A stretch of 64,000 bases of DNA from Buxus sempervirens. Its lineage: Eukaryota; Streptophyta; Magnoliopsida; Buxales; Buxaceae. Location: NCBI GenBank assembly GCA_947561395.2, contig OX387187.1:2362976-2426975 (forward strand). Reading direction: 5' to 3'. The position numbers and the translations under genes are program-made. Below, in pieces: positions 33,431 through 45,330 of this stretch; the first letter of the stretch is position 1; each line of letters begins with the position of its first letter. The notes below the pieces were generated by a model that saw only the letters and a list, made by a program, of their open reading frames with translations, had not been told where the DNA came from and did not search any database.

Positions 33431-33549
33431 GCGAGGTGGCCAATTTCCACTTGATCAAAAAGTCAACTTTTCACCCCTTAGGGTTTGGCTTTCTATCCAG
33501 GGTTTGCATTTCTGGTTTTTATAGGAGCGCAAAAATGAGGTGCTTACAG

Positions 33550-33561
33550 CTGCCCCTTTTT
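33550..33561 (-). other. Polypurine tract of element B
   Basis: AAAAAGGGGCAG on the minus strand, one base from the LTR start TGTAAGCACC. Near-identical to the tracts of A and X. Confidence 0.85.
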
Positions 33562-35761
33562 GCCGAAGTCACCTTGCGGATGAACGGCAAAGAGAAAAAG
33601 AATCTCGTTTTTTGCGCCTGGCATTTCTGTCGACTTAGTCGACGAGCTTAGTCCTTTGAAGTTTTCATTTTGAGAGGGAAGCAGCCAATGATGTGGCGTC
33701 ACTTCCTGGCTTCAGAGTTTCCTTAGCCTTTGCTTTTCGGGTTTTTGTAGGGCAACTCTTCAGCATTTGATTTAGGTTTGAAAGAGATTAGATTGGACTT
33801 GAGCTTGCCAACCTGTTTCGGCGTTGATGCCAGAAACTTGACAATATTCTTTTCTTCTTGTTTGTTCCATTAAAGCTTTTAGGTGACTTCAGACTTCTGA
33901 TCCATTTTGTGTCTTTTACTTCAAGCTTGCTTGCATTTTTTTTTTCTAGGATTTGATGGCCAAGGGTTGGGTTAGGATGTGGACCGAATGGAGAAAGGAG
34001 GAAGGAAGAGTGGAGGAGGAGCTGCTGTTGGTGAGGAGGTGCTTCCAGTGCCTCAAGGGAGCCCACACACCTGCTCTACTCTATTTACAAAAGTGTGAAA
34101 TCAAAAATTACAAAATGGGTCATCTTGCCCGATTATATCTTCATTTATGCTCATTCTTCTTCATGTCTTGTCATTACTTCTTCTGCAGCGCTTTCTGGTT
34201 GGCTTTCCCTTTTGTAGAGGCTTCCTAGCTTGGAGTGACTATTTCTGGGGATTGGGCAGGAATCTTTTCGTTATTCCCTCTTCTTTCGGGTCGAGCCTTG
34301 TTTCTGACAAGCGTGAGAGTTCCCTGGGGAAGGATGCTCTACTAGGGATAAGTGGGGATTCCTCATGCTGTCATTATTTCCTTATAAAGCCTTTTCCTTC
34401 CGCCTGGGCGCGAGTTCTTCATGCTCGTCTGCGCTCTTGTTGAGCGCGAGAGACTCCACCAGGGATTGATGTGAGCTTGTTTTGTTTTGTTTTCGCTCTT
34501 CTTGGCAAAGCCGGCCTCTTCAGACTGGGCGAGGCTTGAGAAGTCTACATCATCAGGTATCACTCTCTTATTGCTTGAGAGGACTCTACGGGGGATGTAA
34601 GGGTGTTGTCCCTTGTTTGCTGAAGGCCTCCCACTGGGGATTTTGGAGGTTGTTATTCTCCATTTACTGAAGGAACTCCGTTGGGGATTTTGGAGAAGAC
34701 GTTCGCTATCCCACTTTCGCTGTACCTGTGAAGGTAGGAAAAGACAACATGTTAGCTATGGAATAGCTGGGGAATGCAAAACACTTCTTTTATTCTTTTC
34801 TTGCTCTGAGCCTTTTGCCCATCGCAGCTAGAAGCGGCCTTTGCCTAGGTTAGGAGATTATCAACTCCGGTTAGTAGCCCAATGTGGAGCTCAAAACAGT
34901 TAAGCAAAACAATTATAGAGAAAACAGGTGTGTCAATGTGTGCCCATGTTTGCAATATCAAAGAAATTTTCCAAGGTCAGAACGGGACTTGGAGTGCTTG
35001 GTATTTTCAGTATCATTGTCATCACAGGCCACTGTGAAGTCTTTAACTCAGCGCAACCTGCCGATCTGAATCACTTAGATCTGTGTATCCTCCTTATTTT
35101 ACTATCTGCCACTGTCACTGCTCTCTTCTGTATCTTGCTCTGCTCAATCCAGATGTGACCAGTTTTCTCTCTCTCTTTTTTTTTTGGGTGACTAACCACA
35201 CAACGCCCTTTTTTCGGGTTTTTACTGTGTCTAGCCTTTCTGGGAGATCCTGAATTCTATCATTGCTGACGAATGCTGACTTAACTGTTTGCCTTGATCA
35301 TTCCTTTCGGGATCCGAGAGGTCTTAGAGATAGGACGAAACGTAGGCTGGGTCTTGTTTATGAAAGAAAGGATAGATGGCTAAAAAAACCTTAATTATTT
35401 GGGTTTGCAAAGTGTGCTACTTTTATTGTTGGTGGGACTTACATCCTGGCTTATTTGTATCTCTATATTTTTGGCGGGGCAAACATTTCCCATTTTCTCT
35501 CTTTCTTTCTCTTCTTTTTCTTTTCTTTTCTTTTTCTATTGCATTTTATTCTCTTTTTGAGGTTCTTTTGGGCAAGGGTGCCCTGTTTCTTTTTTGCTTT
35601 GCCAGGAAGGCCCTGTTTGGTGTGTAGAACACTGGAAATGGGTTGAAAGAATTTTAAGGCTCAAAATTGTCTAACTAGGGGAGAATTTAAGGTATTTGGA
35701 AGGATTTACAGTCTAAGGGGAGTCAAGGATGGCCTCTCTTCATTTCCCAATCAGAATGATC
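33562..35761 (-). other. 3' untranslated region of element B
   Basis: About 2.2 kb with no recognisable coding sequence. The strand transcribed in B is A/G-rich, as in element A. Shared phrases with A (reverse sense) lie near 33560-33680 and 35290-35360. Unlike A it has no minisatellite. Hydrophobic open frames on the plus strand (for example 35376-35646) come from pyrimidine runs. Confidence 0.7.
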
Positions 35762-36900
35762 TTAAGCGTAGTACAGTTTGACTACGTCTGCATTTATCGG
35801 CTCAGGAAAAATTTCCCCGTCCATTTCTTGTAGGATGAGTGCTCCTCTTGACAGGACTTTGTGGACTACGAATGGCCCTTCGTAGTTTGGCTTGAATTTC
35901 CCTCTGTTGTCCTCTTGATGAGGAAAGATTCTCTTCAGTACCAAATCTCCCCCTTTGAACTGTCGTGGCTTCACTTTCTTGTTGTAGGCTCGCGCCACTC
36001 TCTGTTGATAAAGCTGGCCATGGCACAAAGCCTTAATCCTCTTTTCATCCAATAATTGCAACTGGTCAAATCTGGATTCTTCCCATTCGACATCACGATT
36101 TCAGCTTCCTTCAGAATTCTAAGTGACGGAATCTGTGCTTCCACGGGGAGGACTGCTTCCATTCCGTATACCAGGGAGAACGGGGTTGCCCCGGTCGATG
36201 TCCTAATCGACGTCCGATTGGTGTGCAGTGCATATGGCAGCTTCTCATGCCAGTCTCGGTAGGTAACCACCATTTTCACGAGTATTTTCTTCAGATTCTT
36301 ATTGGCAGCCTCTACTGCCCCATTCATCTTGGGTCGGTATGCCATAGAGTTTAGATGTCTAATCTTCAGATCTTCACACATCTTTTCCATGTCCTTATTA
36401 TTCAGATTCTTTGCATTGTCTGTGATCGCTTCTGGAACTCCGTAGCGACAGACTATATTGTTTCTGATAAACTTGAGCACATGAGATTTCTTCACATCCA
36501 CGAAGGACATGGCCTCTACCCACTTGGTAAAATTGTCAATTGCCACTAAGATGAACCGATGCCCGTTCGAAGCTGTCGGATGAACCTCGCCTATTATGTC
36601 AATTCCTCAGATGGCAAACGGCCAAGGTGATGTCATGGAGTACAGCGTATGCGGCGGTACATGGATGTTGTCGGCATAAATCTGGCACAACTGGCATTTT
36701 CTGACATGAGCGTAGCAGTCTGCCTCCATGGTCATCCAGTAATAGCCCATCCTTAGAATCTTCCTTGCTAGCATATGCCCATTCATTTGTGTGCCGCACA
36801 ACCCTCCATGGACTTCCTCGATTAACTTCTGCGCCTCGGCTTCTCTGACACATAGCAGTAGGGAATCGTTGTATGACTTCTTGTACAGCCTACCTCCACT
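35762..36900 (-). pseudogene. pol: Integrase of element B (one stop, one frameshift)
   Basis: Inserts the cDNA into the host chromosome. On the minus strand a zinc finger with H, H, C, C spacing comes first (EVHGGLC, NGHML, CQLC; about 36810-36685). The catalytic core follows, with D in GIDIIG, D in ITDNAKN and E in GAVEAAN; the last two are separated by 35 residues as the family requires. A TGA at 36607-36609 cuts the frame just before the first D. A one-base indel near 36080 shifts the frame, and the C-terminal domain continues at 36061-35762 with a GPY/F-type motif (NYEGPFVV). I see no chromodomain, as expected for the Tat lineage. All catalytic residues are still present. Confidence 0.9.
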
Positions 36901-37107
36901 GTAGAAGTATTGCCCTGCCAACCTCTGTATAGTTCGCTTCTCTGTAGCTGAGGCACCTTCTAGCAGAATTCTGTCCCTTATGTACCTTCCGATGTCTGCG
37001 TACCAAGGTTCTTCTTCGGGTGTGCTTTTCTCGACACTGAAGTAGTAAACAGGGTAGCGCCGAATTTCTATCTCCAATGGTTGCACCCAAGCATCATCCG
37101 TGATGGT

Positions 37108-37488
37108 GGCCATTGATGCCAGCATAGCTAGTGCATCTGCAAATCGATTCCCGTCTCGTGGCATGTAGTCGAATGTCACGCTTTCGAATTCTTCTTCTAA
37201 TTCCTTGACCAGTTCTTGGTATGGTACCAGCTTCACATCTCTGGTCTTCCAGTCTCCCATCACTTGGTAGATGATAAGACTTGAATCACCAAACACTTTC
37301 AACTCTTGTATACGCATCTCGATTGCCGCTCGCAGGCCTAACACACACGCTTCATACTCGGCCATGTTGCTAGTGCAATAAAACAGAAGTTTCGCTGCTA
37401 TGGGGTGATGAACACCATCTGGAGAAATTAACACTGCTCCGATCCCATTTCGATTTACATTCACTGCCCTGTCAAATAACATTTGCCA
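37108..37488 (-). pseudogene. pol: Second, archaeal-type RNase H of element B
   Basis: Lies within a 383-residue open stretch (37758-36607, minus strand), residues about 91-217. The acidic residues expected for RNase H are present: D in MLFDRAV, E in AEYEAC, D in FGDSS and D in NRFADAL. It lies between the first RNase H and the integrase. A second RNase H of this kind is a recognised mark of the plant Tat/Ogre branch. The domain has no stop or shift; only the polyprotein around it is broken. Confidence 0.85.
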
Positions 37489-38094
37489 CTTGGTTTCTTC
37501 TACCTCTTCTGTGGACTCGGTGCACATCACATCTTCATCCGGGAAGTGAGTTAGAAGTGGTTGGTAGTCAGGCAGTGGATGCTTTGCCAAGTGATCCGCC
37601 ACAGCTTGTCCTTTTATCACCTTTCTAGTCGTGTAGACAATGTTGTACTCGGACAAAAGGACTTGCCATCTGGCGACCCTGCCAGTGGAAATCGGCTTCT
37701 CAAAGATGTAATTCAACGGATCCAGATTGGAGATTAGAAAGACTGTGTGGCTGAGCAAATAATGCCGGAGCTTCTAAGCTGCCCAGACCAAGGCGCAACA
37801 TGTCTTTTCAAGCATTGTGTATCTAACTTCAAAGTTGGTAAATTTCTTGCTCAAGTAGTAGATCGCTTGTTCTTTTCTTCCTTTCTCATCGTGTTGCCCT
37901 AACACACATCCTATTGCCGCCTTGGAGACTGTCAGGTACATGATCAAGGGTCGTCCCGGGATAGGCGGGACCAATGTCGGCGGACTCATCAGATAGGCCT
38001 TGATCTTATCAAACGCTACTTGACAGTCGTCATTCCAAACCACAGGGTTGTCCTTTTTTAGCAGCTTGAATATAGGCTCACACACAGGAGTCAT
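37489..38094 (-). pseudogene. pol: First RNase H / connection region of element B
   Basis: Follows the reverse transcriptase after a TAG at 38095-38097 and itself contains a TAG at 37774-37776. It has VCEPIFKLLKKD, GCVLGQHDEKGRKEQAIYYL, EKTCCALVWAA and RVARWQVLLSEYNI. Where typical Ty3/gypsy RNase H has its first aspartate, this has TVSKAAIG, so the active site looks lost. That fits the dual RNase H layout, where the second domain can take over. Confidence 0.8.
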
Positions 38095-39129
38095 CTACGC
38101 AATGAACTTACTGATATACTGCAATCTGCCCAGGAACCCTCTCACTTCCTTTTCTGTAGATGGAGGAGGCATCTCCAGAATTGCCTTTGCTTTGGCGGGG
38201 TTGACCTCAATGCCTCGCTTGCCCACTATGAAGCCTAGCAGTTTTCCTGAAGTAACTCCAAACACGCACTTGTTTGGGTTGAGCCGGAGCTTGTGTTCTC
38301 TGAGTCTGTCGAACATCTTTCCAAGGTTTACCAAGTGATCCTCTTCTTCCTTCGACTTCGCTATCATGTCATCCACATACACTTCCATCTCCTTGTGTAT
38401 CATGTCGTGGAACAACAGAGTCATCACACACTGATATGTAGCACCTGCATTCTTCAGTCCAAACGGCATCACGCGGTAGCAGTAAGTGCCCCAGTGCGTG
38501 ATAAAGGATGTCTTCTCTATATCCTCAGGTGCCATCCTTATCTGGTTGTAACCAGAGAAGCCGTCCATGAAAGAGAACATCGAATGCGTTGCTGTATTGT
38601 CCACCAGTACATCAATGTGCGGCAATGGGAAGTCATCCTTCAGACTTGCTCTATTCAGATCTCTATAGTCAATACACATCCTGACTTTCCCATCTTTCTT
38701 GGGGACTGGCAAGATGTTGGCCAGCCATTCCGGGTAATGAGTTACTTGCAAGAATCCGGCATCCAACTGCTTGGTGACCTCTTCCTTAATCTTCAGGGCC
38801 CATTCCGGCTTCGTGCGCCTGAGCTTCTGTTTCACAGGTACGGCCTCAAACTTTGTTGGTAACCGATGCACAACCAAGTCCGTGTCTAACCCGGGCATAT
38901 CCTCGTATGACCATGCAAACACGTCAGAATAAGATTTAAGAAAATCAATCATCTGTTTTCTCAATATTGGTGACAGCTTTTTACCAATTTGGAGGATCCT
39001 TGGTTGTGCTATTTCACCTATGTAAATTGGCTCTGTTTCCTCAATGTTGGCCTGGAGACCCTTTTCGTGCCTTTCCAATGCAAGTTGGATTTCAAGCGGG
39101 GTCTCCCATGATTCATCGTCGTCCTCATG
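38095..39129 (-). pseudogene. pol: Reverse transcriptase of element B
   Basis: Copies element RNA into DNA. It is an uninterrupted stretch between TAG stops at 39130 and 38095. Motifs in order on the minus strand: FAWSYEDMPGLD, LPVPKKDGKVRMCIDYRDLN, MFSFMDGFSGYNQI (catalytic D), PFGLKNAGATYQ, YVDDM (catalytic DD, 38368-38379), and the thumb segment ending GFLGRLQYISKFIA. This is a Ty3/gypsy type with all three catalytic aspartates. The surrounding stops separate it from protease and RNase H, so no functional polyprotein is expected. Confidence 0.93.
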
Positions 39130-39132
39130 CTA

Positions 39133-40653
39133 GAAAGGCTCACAGGGGACGATGTCTGAATCCTCTTGCTGTGATGGGCAAGTGCTCCAATCTGATTTGT
39201 CGAGTTCTTGCTTGTTTTCAGGATTGGACACTGGCTCATGCATTTCATTTATTATTGCCATCTGGACTGGCTTTTCAATTTCTTTTTGTTATTTTTGTTC
39301 GCTTGCGGCAATCTTATTACCTATCCCGTGCCCTAGATTTTCCAGGTGTGCGTCGGGATTGATACTAAGGTCGCGATGCTCAAGTTGCTTATTTTTGTTA
39401 TTTTCATTTTCAAATAGATGCAAGTAGTAGGAATCATTGAGATATTCATTAAAAATTTCAGCAGTAGCTACAACAGAAATCTTAGAGGTGGCAGAAACCC
39501 CTTTTGGGATAGCAGCTTTGCTGATAGCAAAAGGCATGGCGCTCCAATTCTTCAGTGGTGCCCCGCCTTCCTTGTTGATAGCAATCGTCTTCTCTGGTTC
39601 TCCAGCTAGTACCATGTTGGCGCTCTCGTCAAAAGAGATGTAGATAGGATCATGTCCTGCGCCTCCTACTGGTTTGTTCTGGCTTCTCTTTGATCGGGGG
39701 CCCGACTCTGACGATACCCTTACCCATGATCCACTGAGGGCAATTGCCATTGGTATCTCGTCCTCGGGTGGCGTGTATGCGATGGTGACTTCGTTGGCTG
39801 GGTCAACTCTGGGGGGTGCAAACATTATGGGTATTCCAGTCGGTATCCCAGGCACCGTGGAAGAGTAAGCTGGTGGTGCCCATTTGCCATAAGCTGCATG
39901 GTACACTTCCTCTGGTACTGGCCCTAGCACTTGGGGCATGCTACGGAACATGCGGTTCAAACCATCGCGAGTTCCGAGGTGCGGGATATAGGGAGGTGGA
40001 GGAGGCGACCTTGGCCTGCGAGTTGGCGCTCCTGAGCTGTCTCGCCCCTCCATCATGCAGACATACATGATTGGGCCTTCTTCTTTGGATTCCTCAATGG
40101 GAGCAGGTGGTGGCACTTCTATCACAATTGGAGAGTTGACCGGGATCCCGTCAGGGATGAACTGTTCATCTGGTGGGGCAAAGGCCATGGTGACTTCGTC
40201 AACTGAGTCCAAGGCGACCAGTGCTAGCAGGCCATCTGGCGACCCCTCAGGAGCCAATGGGTCTACTTCTACTACATCTCCAATCATTTCCATAGATGGT
40301 GGCTCTTCCCAGAGCATCTGAGCCAGTCCTTGCAGGTAGTCTTCTTCCATGGCAGGGGTATCCAGAAACTCATCTCCCTACCCTTGGGGGACTATGCTCT
40401 CAATAGCCTGGGCCACTTCATGCTCCATGTTAGTGAAGCGGTGGTACAAGTTCTCGTGCACACATATGGGCCAGTGGGGGTCTCTTCCTTCAGTCCTAGC
40501 TCTTTTCCTTTCGACACGGTTCCCAAGGAGTCGGGAGTAGTCTTCTGGCTGCGGCTTGAAACCTAGTCCAAACCCAGTAGTCTGCTCACAAGGTTGGATG
40601 GCTTCCCTGATGCCTTGCTTGTACTTGCCCAGTCCTTCGCCCGCTCTGAGGCC
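39133..40653 (-). pseudogene. pol: Protease-RT linker of element B with a G-patch-like segment
   Basis: Same reading frame as protease and reverse transcriptase, with TAG at 40378-40380 and TAA at 39289-39291, bounded by TAG stops at 40654 and 39130. It starts with a glycine-rich segment (GLRAGEGLGKYKQGI) that resembles a G-patch. The rest is proline- and acid-rich with weakly repeated phrases (VTMAFAPPDE, VTIAYTPPED). Ogre elements can have an intron between protease and RT; I could not see one clearly here. Confidence 0.7.
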
Positions 40654-41418
40654 CTAGTTTGCGCAGTCAGCAGCGCTAAACATGCTCTTTTGTTTCTTCT
40701 TCGAGAGTCGTTGCCCCCTTTCAGATTCGGGGATATGATTCACCTGCACCATCTCCACAGCTTGGAAATTAAGTATGGTGGGCAACTCATAATCCACATA
40801 GGGTACTCCGACCCTTTCGAACTCTCGATGATCCTCAGCATGTACTGTTATAAGTTCGTTGCCTGATACAAACCGGACCATCCTGTTCAGTGTGGAAGAT
40901 ACTTCTCCTGCCTGATGCAGCCAAGGCCTCCCGATCAGCAGATTAAATGAGGCGTTGATATCCATGAGTTCAAACTCCATGGTAAAGGGCCTATCTGCAA
41001 TCATGATCACCAAAGTGACCTCTCCCAGTGAGTCTCTTCTGGCGTTGTCGAAGCCTCTAACATTATGAGCGCTTGGCTTGATCATTGAAGGATCTAATTG
41101 TAAACTGTGAAACGTCCTCATCGGGCATATGTTCAGAGCTGACCCATTGTCAATCATGGCACGTTTTACGATGAGATCTGCACACTTTACGGTTATATAG
41201 AGCGGCTCGGTGTGATTGCACCCTTCAGATGGCAGGTCTGCTGCAGAAAAGGAGATAGCCTGGGATGCCATGATCACTGACACCACTGCCCCTAACTGCT
41301 CAGGGTCAATATTCGCTGGTACGTGTGCGTCACCCAGGACCTTCATCAGCACTGCCCGGTGCTTTTCTGAGTCAATCAGAAGTCTCATTATGGAAATCTG
41401 GGCGGGTACCTTGTTCAA
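40654..41418 (-). pseudogene. pol: Aspartic protease region of element B
   Basis: Would cleave the polyprotein. On the minus strand the active-site motif is MIDNGSALNICP (residues about 88-99 of this stretch), the D-N-G form common in this lineage instead of D-T-G, and the second conserved part is NLLIGRPWLHQAG, with ELMDINASFN just before it. Ended by TAG at 40654-40656 and preceded by TAG at 41419-41421; the stretch itself is uninterrupted. Confidence 0.85.
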
Positions 41419-41421
41419 CTA

Positions 41422-42660
41422 TTGGAGGAGATCATATTCGGGAGTGTAGATGCTGTGGTGCAAATCTGTGACCTCCTCTTCTGTGGCCCTTCCCTTTCTC
41501 GTGAGGGTTGGTGGCAATTCTGTGACCACGTCCTTCCCTTTCTCTTTCCTTTTTGCTTCCGCTTCTGCTCCCTCCTCTGGTACGGGTGGGAGGTCAGTGT
41601 TTATGTATCGACTGGATCGGGTGATCCGATCGACTTCTGCTTCAATGGTGGTGGTGGTGGCTTGATGCTAGAAAGATGGGGTGGGGTAAGGTGGGGATAC
41701 CGTGTTGTACGAGGGTGGTTCCAGGTTGAGTTGTGAGAGGTTGAGGGTGGGTGGTTCAAATGAAAGGGAGAAGGGGTCTTGTGGAGGCGAGTCCATGATG
41801 TCATGGATGTTGAGGGCTGAGGGGTTGGGGAGAGGGGTGGAGTAGAAGAACTCTTGGTCTGTGGGTGGGTGGAAATGCACCAGAGGGAGATCAGTAGGGA
41901 AGTCATCGCCGCCTTCTTCAATGATGTTTATTGTCTTTCTTTCCTCTCGGGAATTTACTGCTGATTCGTCTTCTGAGTCTACATCGGCGGATTCATCCGA
42001 GCTTTCATACGGATTAGGTGGGCCTGCAAGCTCAGGAGAGGATGATAGTTCCTCTTCTACTATGACATGGGAGAGGCCAGGCCACCTAGACGTGCTGTGA
42101 GAGAGGGATTCTGAACTCAGTTCAGCTGATAGGGAATCGGTGAGGGACTGCAGGTCTGGCTCCGATGTTGCCGACATATACTCTGGCGGCCATCCAGTAG
42201 ACATCTGCGGGGGTACCCTTGAACTGCCCACTAATGTGTCTGTGTCCTGTGGCCCATCTCGGAACCAGGGTCCTTCGGAACTTCCCACTCCTTCTCTGCG
42301 TGGAGGGGACGGGGAGTCACTGATCCATCCGCATTGCATGGGGTTCCATGGTCCCGTGACCTCCTCACTGCTTTGAGGCTCATCCTCGATCGCACAGATG
42401 TGGACATCTGTATCCTCCTTAACCTTGAGTTCTCCCGGTAGAGTGTCCCCTTCATTCTCTTTGACAACTGTAATTGCTGTCGATTGGGTTCTTGTTTGAA
42501 GCTGCACCTTCACCACTTGCCCTGGTTGGCCGATCAGTACAGATGGGTCAAATTGCCCAGTGCCCCGGTCACAGCTCACCTGATTAGCTGACTTGCTGGT
42601 TGAGGCCTTAGAATGGTCGGGAAGAGGGTTCGTGGTGACACCAGCTACTGGGGTCTGAGC
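41422..42660 (-). pseudogene. Gag-protease spacer of element B
   Basis: Same frame as protease. It contains one TAG at 41668-41670. It is rich in S, E, D and P (for example SSPELAGPPNPYESSDESAD), with no recognised domain, then a basic stretch (KRKEKGKD) just before protease. A one-base loss near 42668 puts it out of frame with Gag. Confidence 0.7.
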
Positions 42661-44132
42661 CTGTGGTGCTGGGGGTCGACCGTGATGTGCCTGCTATCAA
42701 TTAGGTCTTGGATGTCATGCCTTAGATCCCAGCACCGATTAGTGTGATGCCCCGGAGCACCAGAGTGGTACTCGCACCGTTCTGCCACATTGTAGCTTCT
42801 AGCGTTGACCAGTCAGGGATTCGGGGGTTTGATTTGCAAGTACCATTTCTTCAGCAAAGTAGGTAGCAACTCTGCTGGTGCATACGGTAGTGGGGTGAAA
42901 ACCCGTTTCATCATGGCTTCAAATTCTTCTTTCGTCTTTCTTACCCCTTGGTAAGCTGTCTGCCTGGTCCCTTGCGGTGCCACTGCCTCTGGTCCTTGGG
43001 AGAAGTGATAAGGCTGTGCTGGGTGCACGTAGTTCACTGCCTGCTGTTCCTGCCTTCGAGGCTCTTGTCCCTGGTTTCTGCTAGCCTGTCCTGTCACTGG
43101 CCTCCTTGGTGCGGCACTCTGCCCACTGCCATCTATTTTCCCGGCTCTTACTGCATCCTCAATCCGATCCGCAGTCAAAATTAGGTCGTTGAAATTCGAG
43201 GTACTTTGCCCTAGCAGCAAAGTGAAGAACGGTTGTCCCAATGACGCGATGAACAGAGATGTCATCTCCTGTTCTAATAGTGGTGGTTGTACCAGTGTTG
43301 CCAACTCCTTCCAACGTTTGGCATATTCTCTCACCAACTCATGGCTCTTCTTAGTCAACCTCTGTAGTTCTGCCCTAGTCTGTACAATCTGACTATTTAG
43401 GCGGTACTGCTGGATGAAGACTGCTGCCAGGTCATTCCATGTCTTTATCTTAGCCTTGTCCAGACTCAAGAACCAAGAGTAAGCGGCCCTAGTTAAAGAC
43501 TTCTGGAAGAATTGCACCATGATTCGCTCTTCCTTGGCATACTGGCACATGTCACCTGAGTACGACCTTAAATGGTTTAGTGGGCACCCGGTGCCATCAA
43601 ATTGGTACAACTCAGGGCATTTGAACTTAGCCGGGAGTTGGATGTCTGAAATGAAGCATAGGCTTTCCAGGGTAGCCTCACTTTGCACTGTGCTAGGTTG
43701 GAGCTGTTTGAGCTGCTCCTTCAGGGCAGCCATTTCTGTTTTGTTCTCCTCCCTTACTGCAGTCAGCTTCTCCTCAAATTGCACTTCCTGGGTTCTGTAC
43801 CAGTCCTCATCACCCTGCCCCAGATGGATGGGTAGAAACTGATCTTGCTGTGCAACATGAAATGGTGCTGCCGAGGGTGGTGGTGCCAGGGGAGGGGGAT
43901 TTGCCGGACGTGGCGGTGGCGCCACTTCCGCATGTGGCGGGAACTGTGGCTGTGGCTGCTGGGCGACCGGTACCACTGGCGGGGCCTACCTTAACTCTCT
44001 CAGCTCTGTCATTAGTTCCTGGATGATGGAACTCATGCTGTCCATCTTCTGCTGCATCTCATTGACTACCTGCGTATGACTGGACTCTACAGGATGCTGC
44101 CCTGGCGGCGTCTGTTCTCCTTGCTGTTCCAT
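42661..44132 (-). pseudogene. gag: Gag of element B
   Basis: I place the start at the ATG 44132-44130 (MEQQGEQ). The frame is open further upstream, but only from a TTG. A TAG at 43986-43988 follows a short coiled-coil-like N-terminus; the frame continues through a proline-rich part into a Retrotrans_gag domain (FKCPELYQFDGTGCPLNHLR, KTWNDLAAVFIQQYRLNSQ, LGQPFFTLLLGQ), and a TGA at 42813-42815 separates the last part, which has a CX2HX5HX4C knuckle (C-EY-H-SGAPG-H-HTNR-C) and QDLIDS. It is similar to the Gag of A throughout. A splice-acceptor-like TTGCTTTCAG/A lies just upstream (about 44172). Confidence 0.9.
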
Positions 44133-44299
44133 ATCGAGCCTTCTCCTCGATCTTAACAGGTAAGGACTTCTGAAAGCAATTTTTGGTACCTGATGGAACA
44201 ATTAGCAGGCATTAGTGCAATTTTACACAAATTGTTTACACAACTTTATCTGATTGAATTTATTCATTTGTTTATTATTATTATTATTTTTTTTTCTGA

Positions 44300-45330
44300 T
44301 ATGATTTGACTAACTAATCTATTTTAGCTACCCTAAGGCAACAAGGGAAGAGAACCTGACTTTGAGCCAACTGATCTATTTTAGCTACCCGTAGGTAACA
44401 AGGGAAGAGAACATTAATGAATTTGAAGACTGATCTATTTTGGCTGTCCTGAGACGACCGGGGAAGAGAACCCAAATGAATTTTAAGGACTGATCTATTT
44501 TGGTTGTCCTACGATGACCGGGGAAGAGAACCCTAATGAATTTTGAAAGACTGATCTATTTTGGCTGTCCTGAGACGACCAGGGAAGAGAACCCAAATGA
44601 ATTTTGAGGATTGATCTATTTTGGTTGTCCTAAGACGACCGGGGAAGAGAACCCTAATGACCGAATCTATTTTAGTCACCCGCAGGCAACTGGAAGAGAG
44701 AACCCTGACGAATTTGGAAGACTGATCTGTTTTGGCTGTCCTAAGAAGACCGGGAAAGAGAACCCTATTGAACGAATCCATTTTAGTCACCCGCAAGCAA
44801 CTGGGAGGGAGAACCCTGTTTTTTTTTAAAGCTGATCTATTTTAGTCGCTCGGAAGCAACTGGGAAAGAGAACCCTATTTTTTTGAAAGCTGATCTATTT
44901 TAGTCGCTCGGAAGCGACTGGGAAAGAGAAGCCTATATTTTTTAAAGCTGATCTATTTTAGTCACTCGGAAGTGACTGGGAAAGAGAACCCTATATTTTT
45001 TTGAAAGCTGATCTATTTTAGTCACTCAGAAGCGACTGGGAAAGAGAACCCTATATTTTTTAAAGCTAATATATTTTAGTCGCTCAGAAGCAACTGGGAA
45101 AGAGAACCCTATATTTTTTTGAAAGCTGATCTATTTTAGTCGCTCGGAAGCGACTGGGAAAGAGAACCCTATTTTTTGAAAGCTAATCTATTTAGTCGCT
45201 CGGAAGCGACTGGGAAAGAGAACCCTAGTGACTGAATCTATTTTAGCTACCCGCAGGTAACTGGGAAAGAGAACCCTATTTCACTGATCTATTTTAGCCG
45301 TTTAGGCAAGGAAAGAGAACCTTCAATTTA
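44300..45330 (-). repeat. About 18 units of a ~60-bp tandem repeat with an inner hairpin
   Basis: Between ORF1 and gag. Plus-strand units contain GATCTATTTTAGTCGCTCGG, then AAGCGACTGGGAAAGAGAAC, repeated from about 44312 to 45300 with 50-62 bp spacing. Each has an inverted pair round TCGGAA (GTCGC...GCGAC). In some units both arms change together (GTCAC...GTGAC); in others only one arm has changed. There is no ORF. Confidence 0.88.

Larger units (their letters stand above)
29712..33548 (-). mobile_element. 3' LTR of element B
   Basis: 3,837 bp. On the minus strand it starts TGTAAGCACCTC next to the polypurine tract and ends ...GCGCGCATA, the last dinucleotide pair mutated from CA. It has five 147-bp U3 subrepeats, an inverted-word cluster (32285-32345), TATA 32260-32266, a splice-donor-like CAG/GTATT near 31915, a GC-rich word cluster (31010-31190), TGGGCC block (30050-30600), hairpin and decamer (29746-29755). 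It pairs with the LTR at 49336-55982. Confidence 0.9.

Noticed and set aside
35376-35646. Small hydrophobic plus-strand ORFs downstream of B pol
   Set aside because: Antisense to the 3' untranslated region of B and low in complexity; no start context or similarity.
35762-44132. UAG codons in B as a recoding or suppression system
   Set aside because: Eight TAG at scattered places, plus TGA, TAA and frameshifts, are better explained by decay. One recoded stop between gag and pol would be plausible, eleven are not.
44300-45330. CRISPR-like regular array with palindromic units
   Set aside because: The whole unit is repeated, there are no unique spacers, the units vary gradually, and the DNA is plant.
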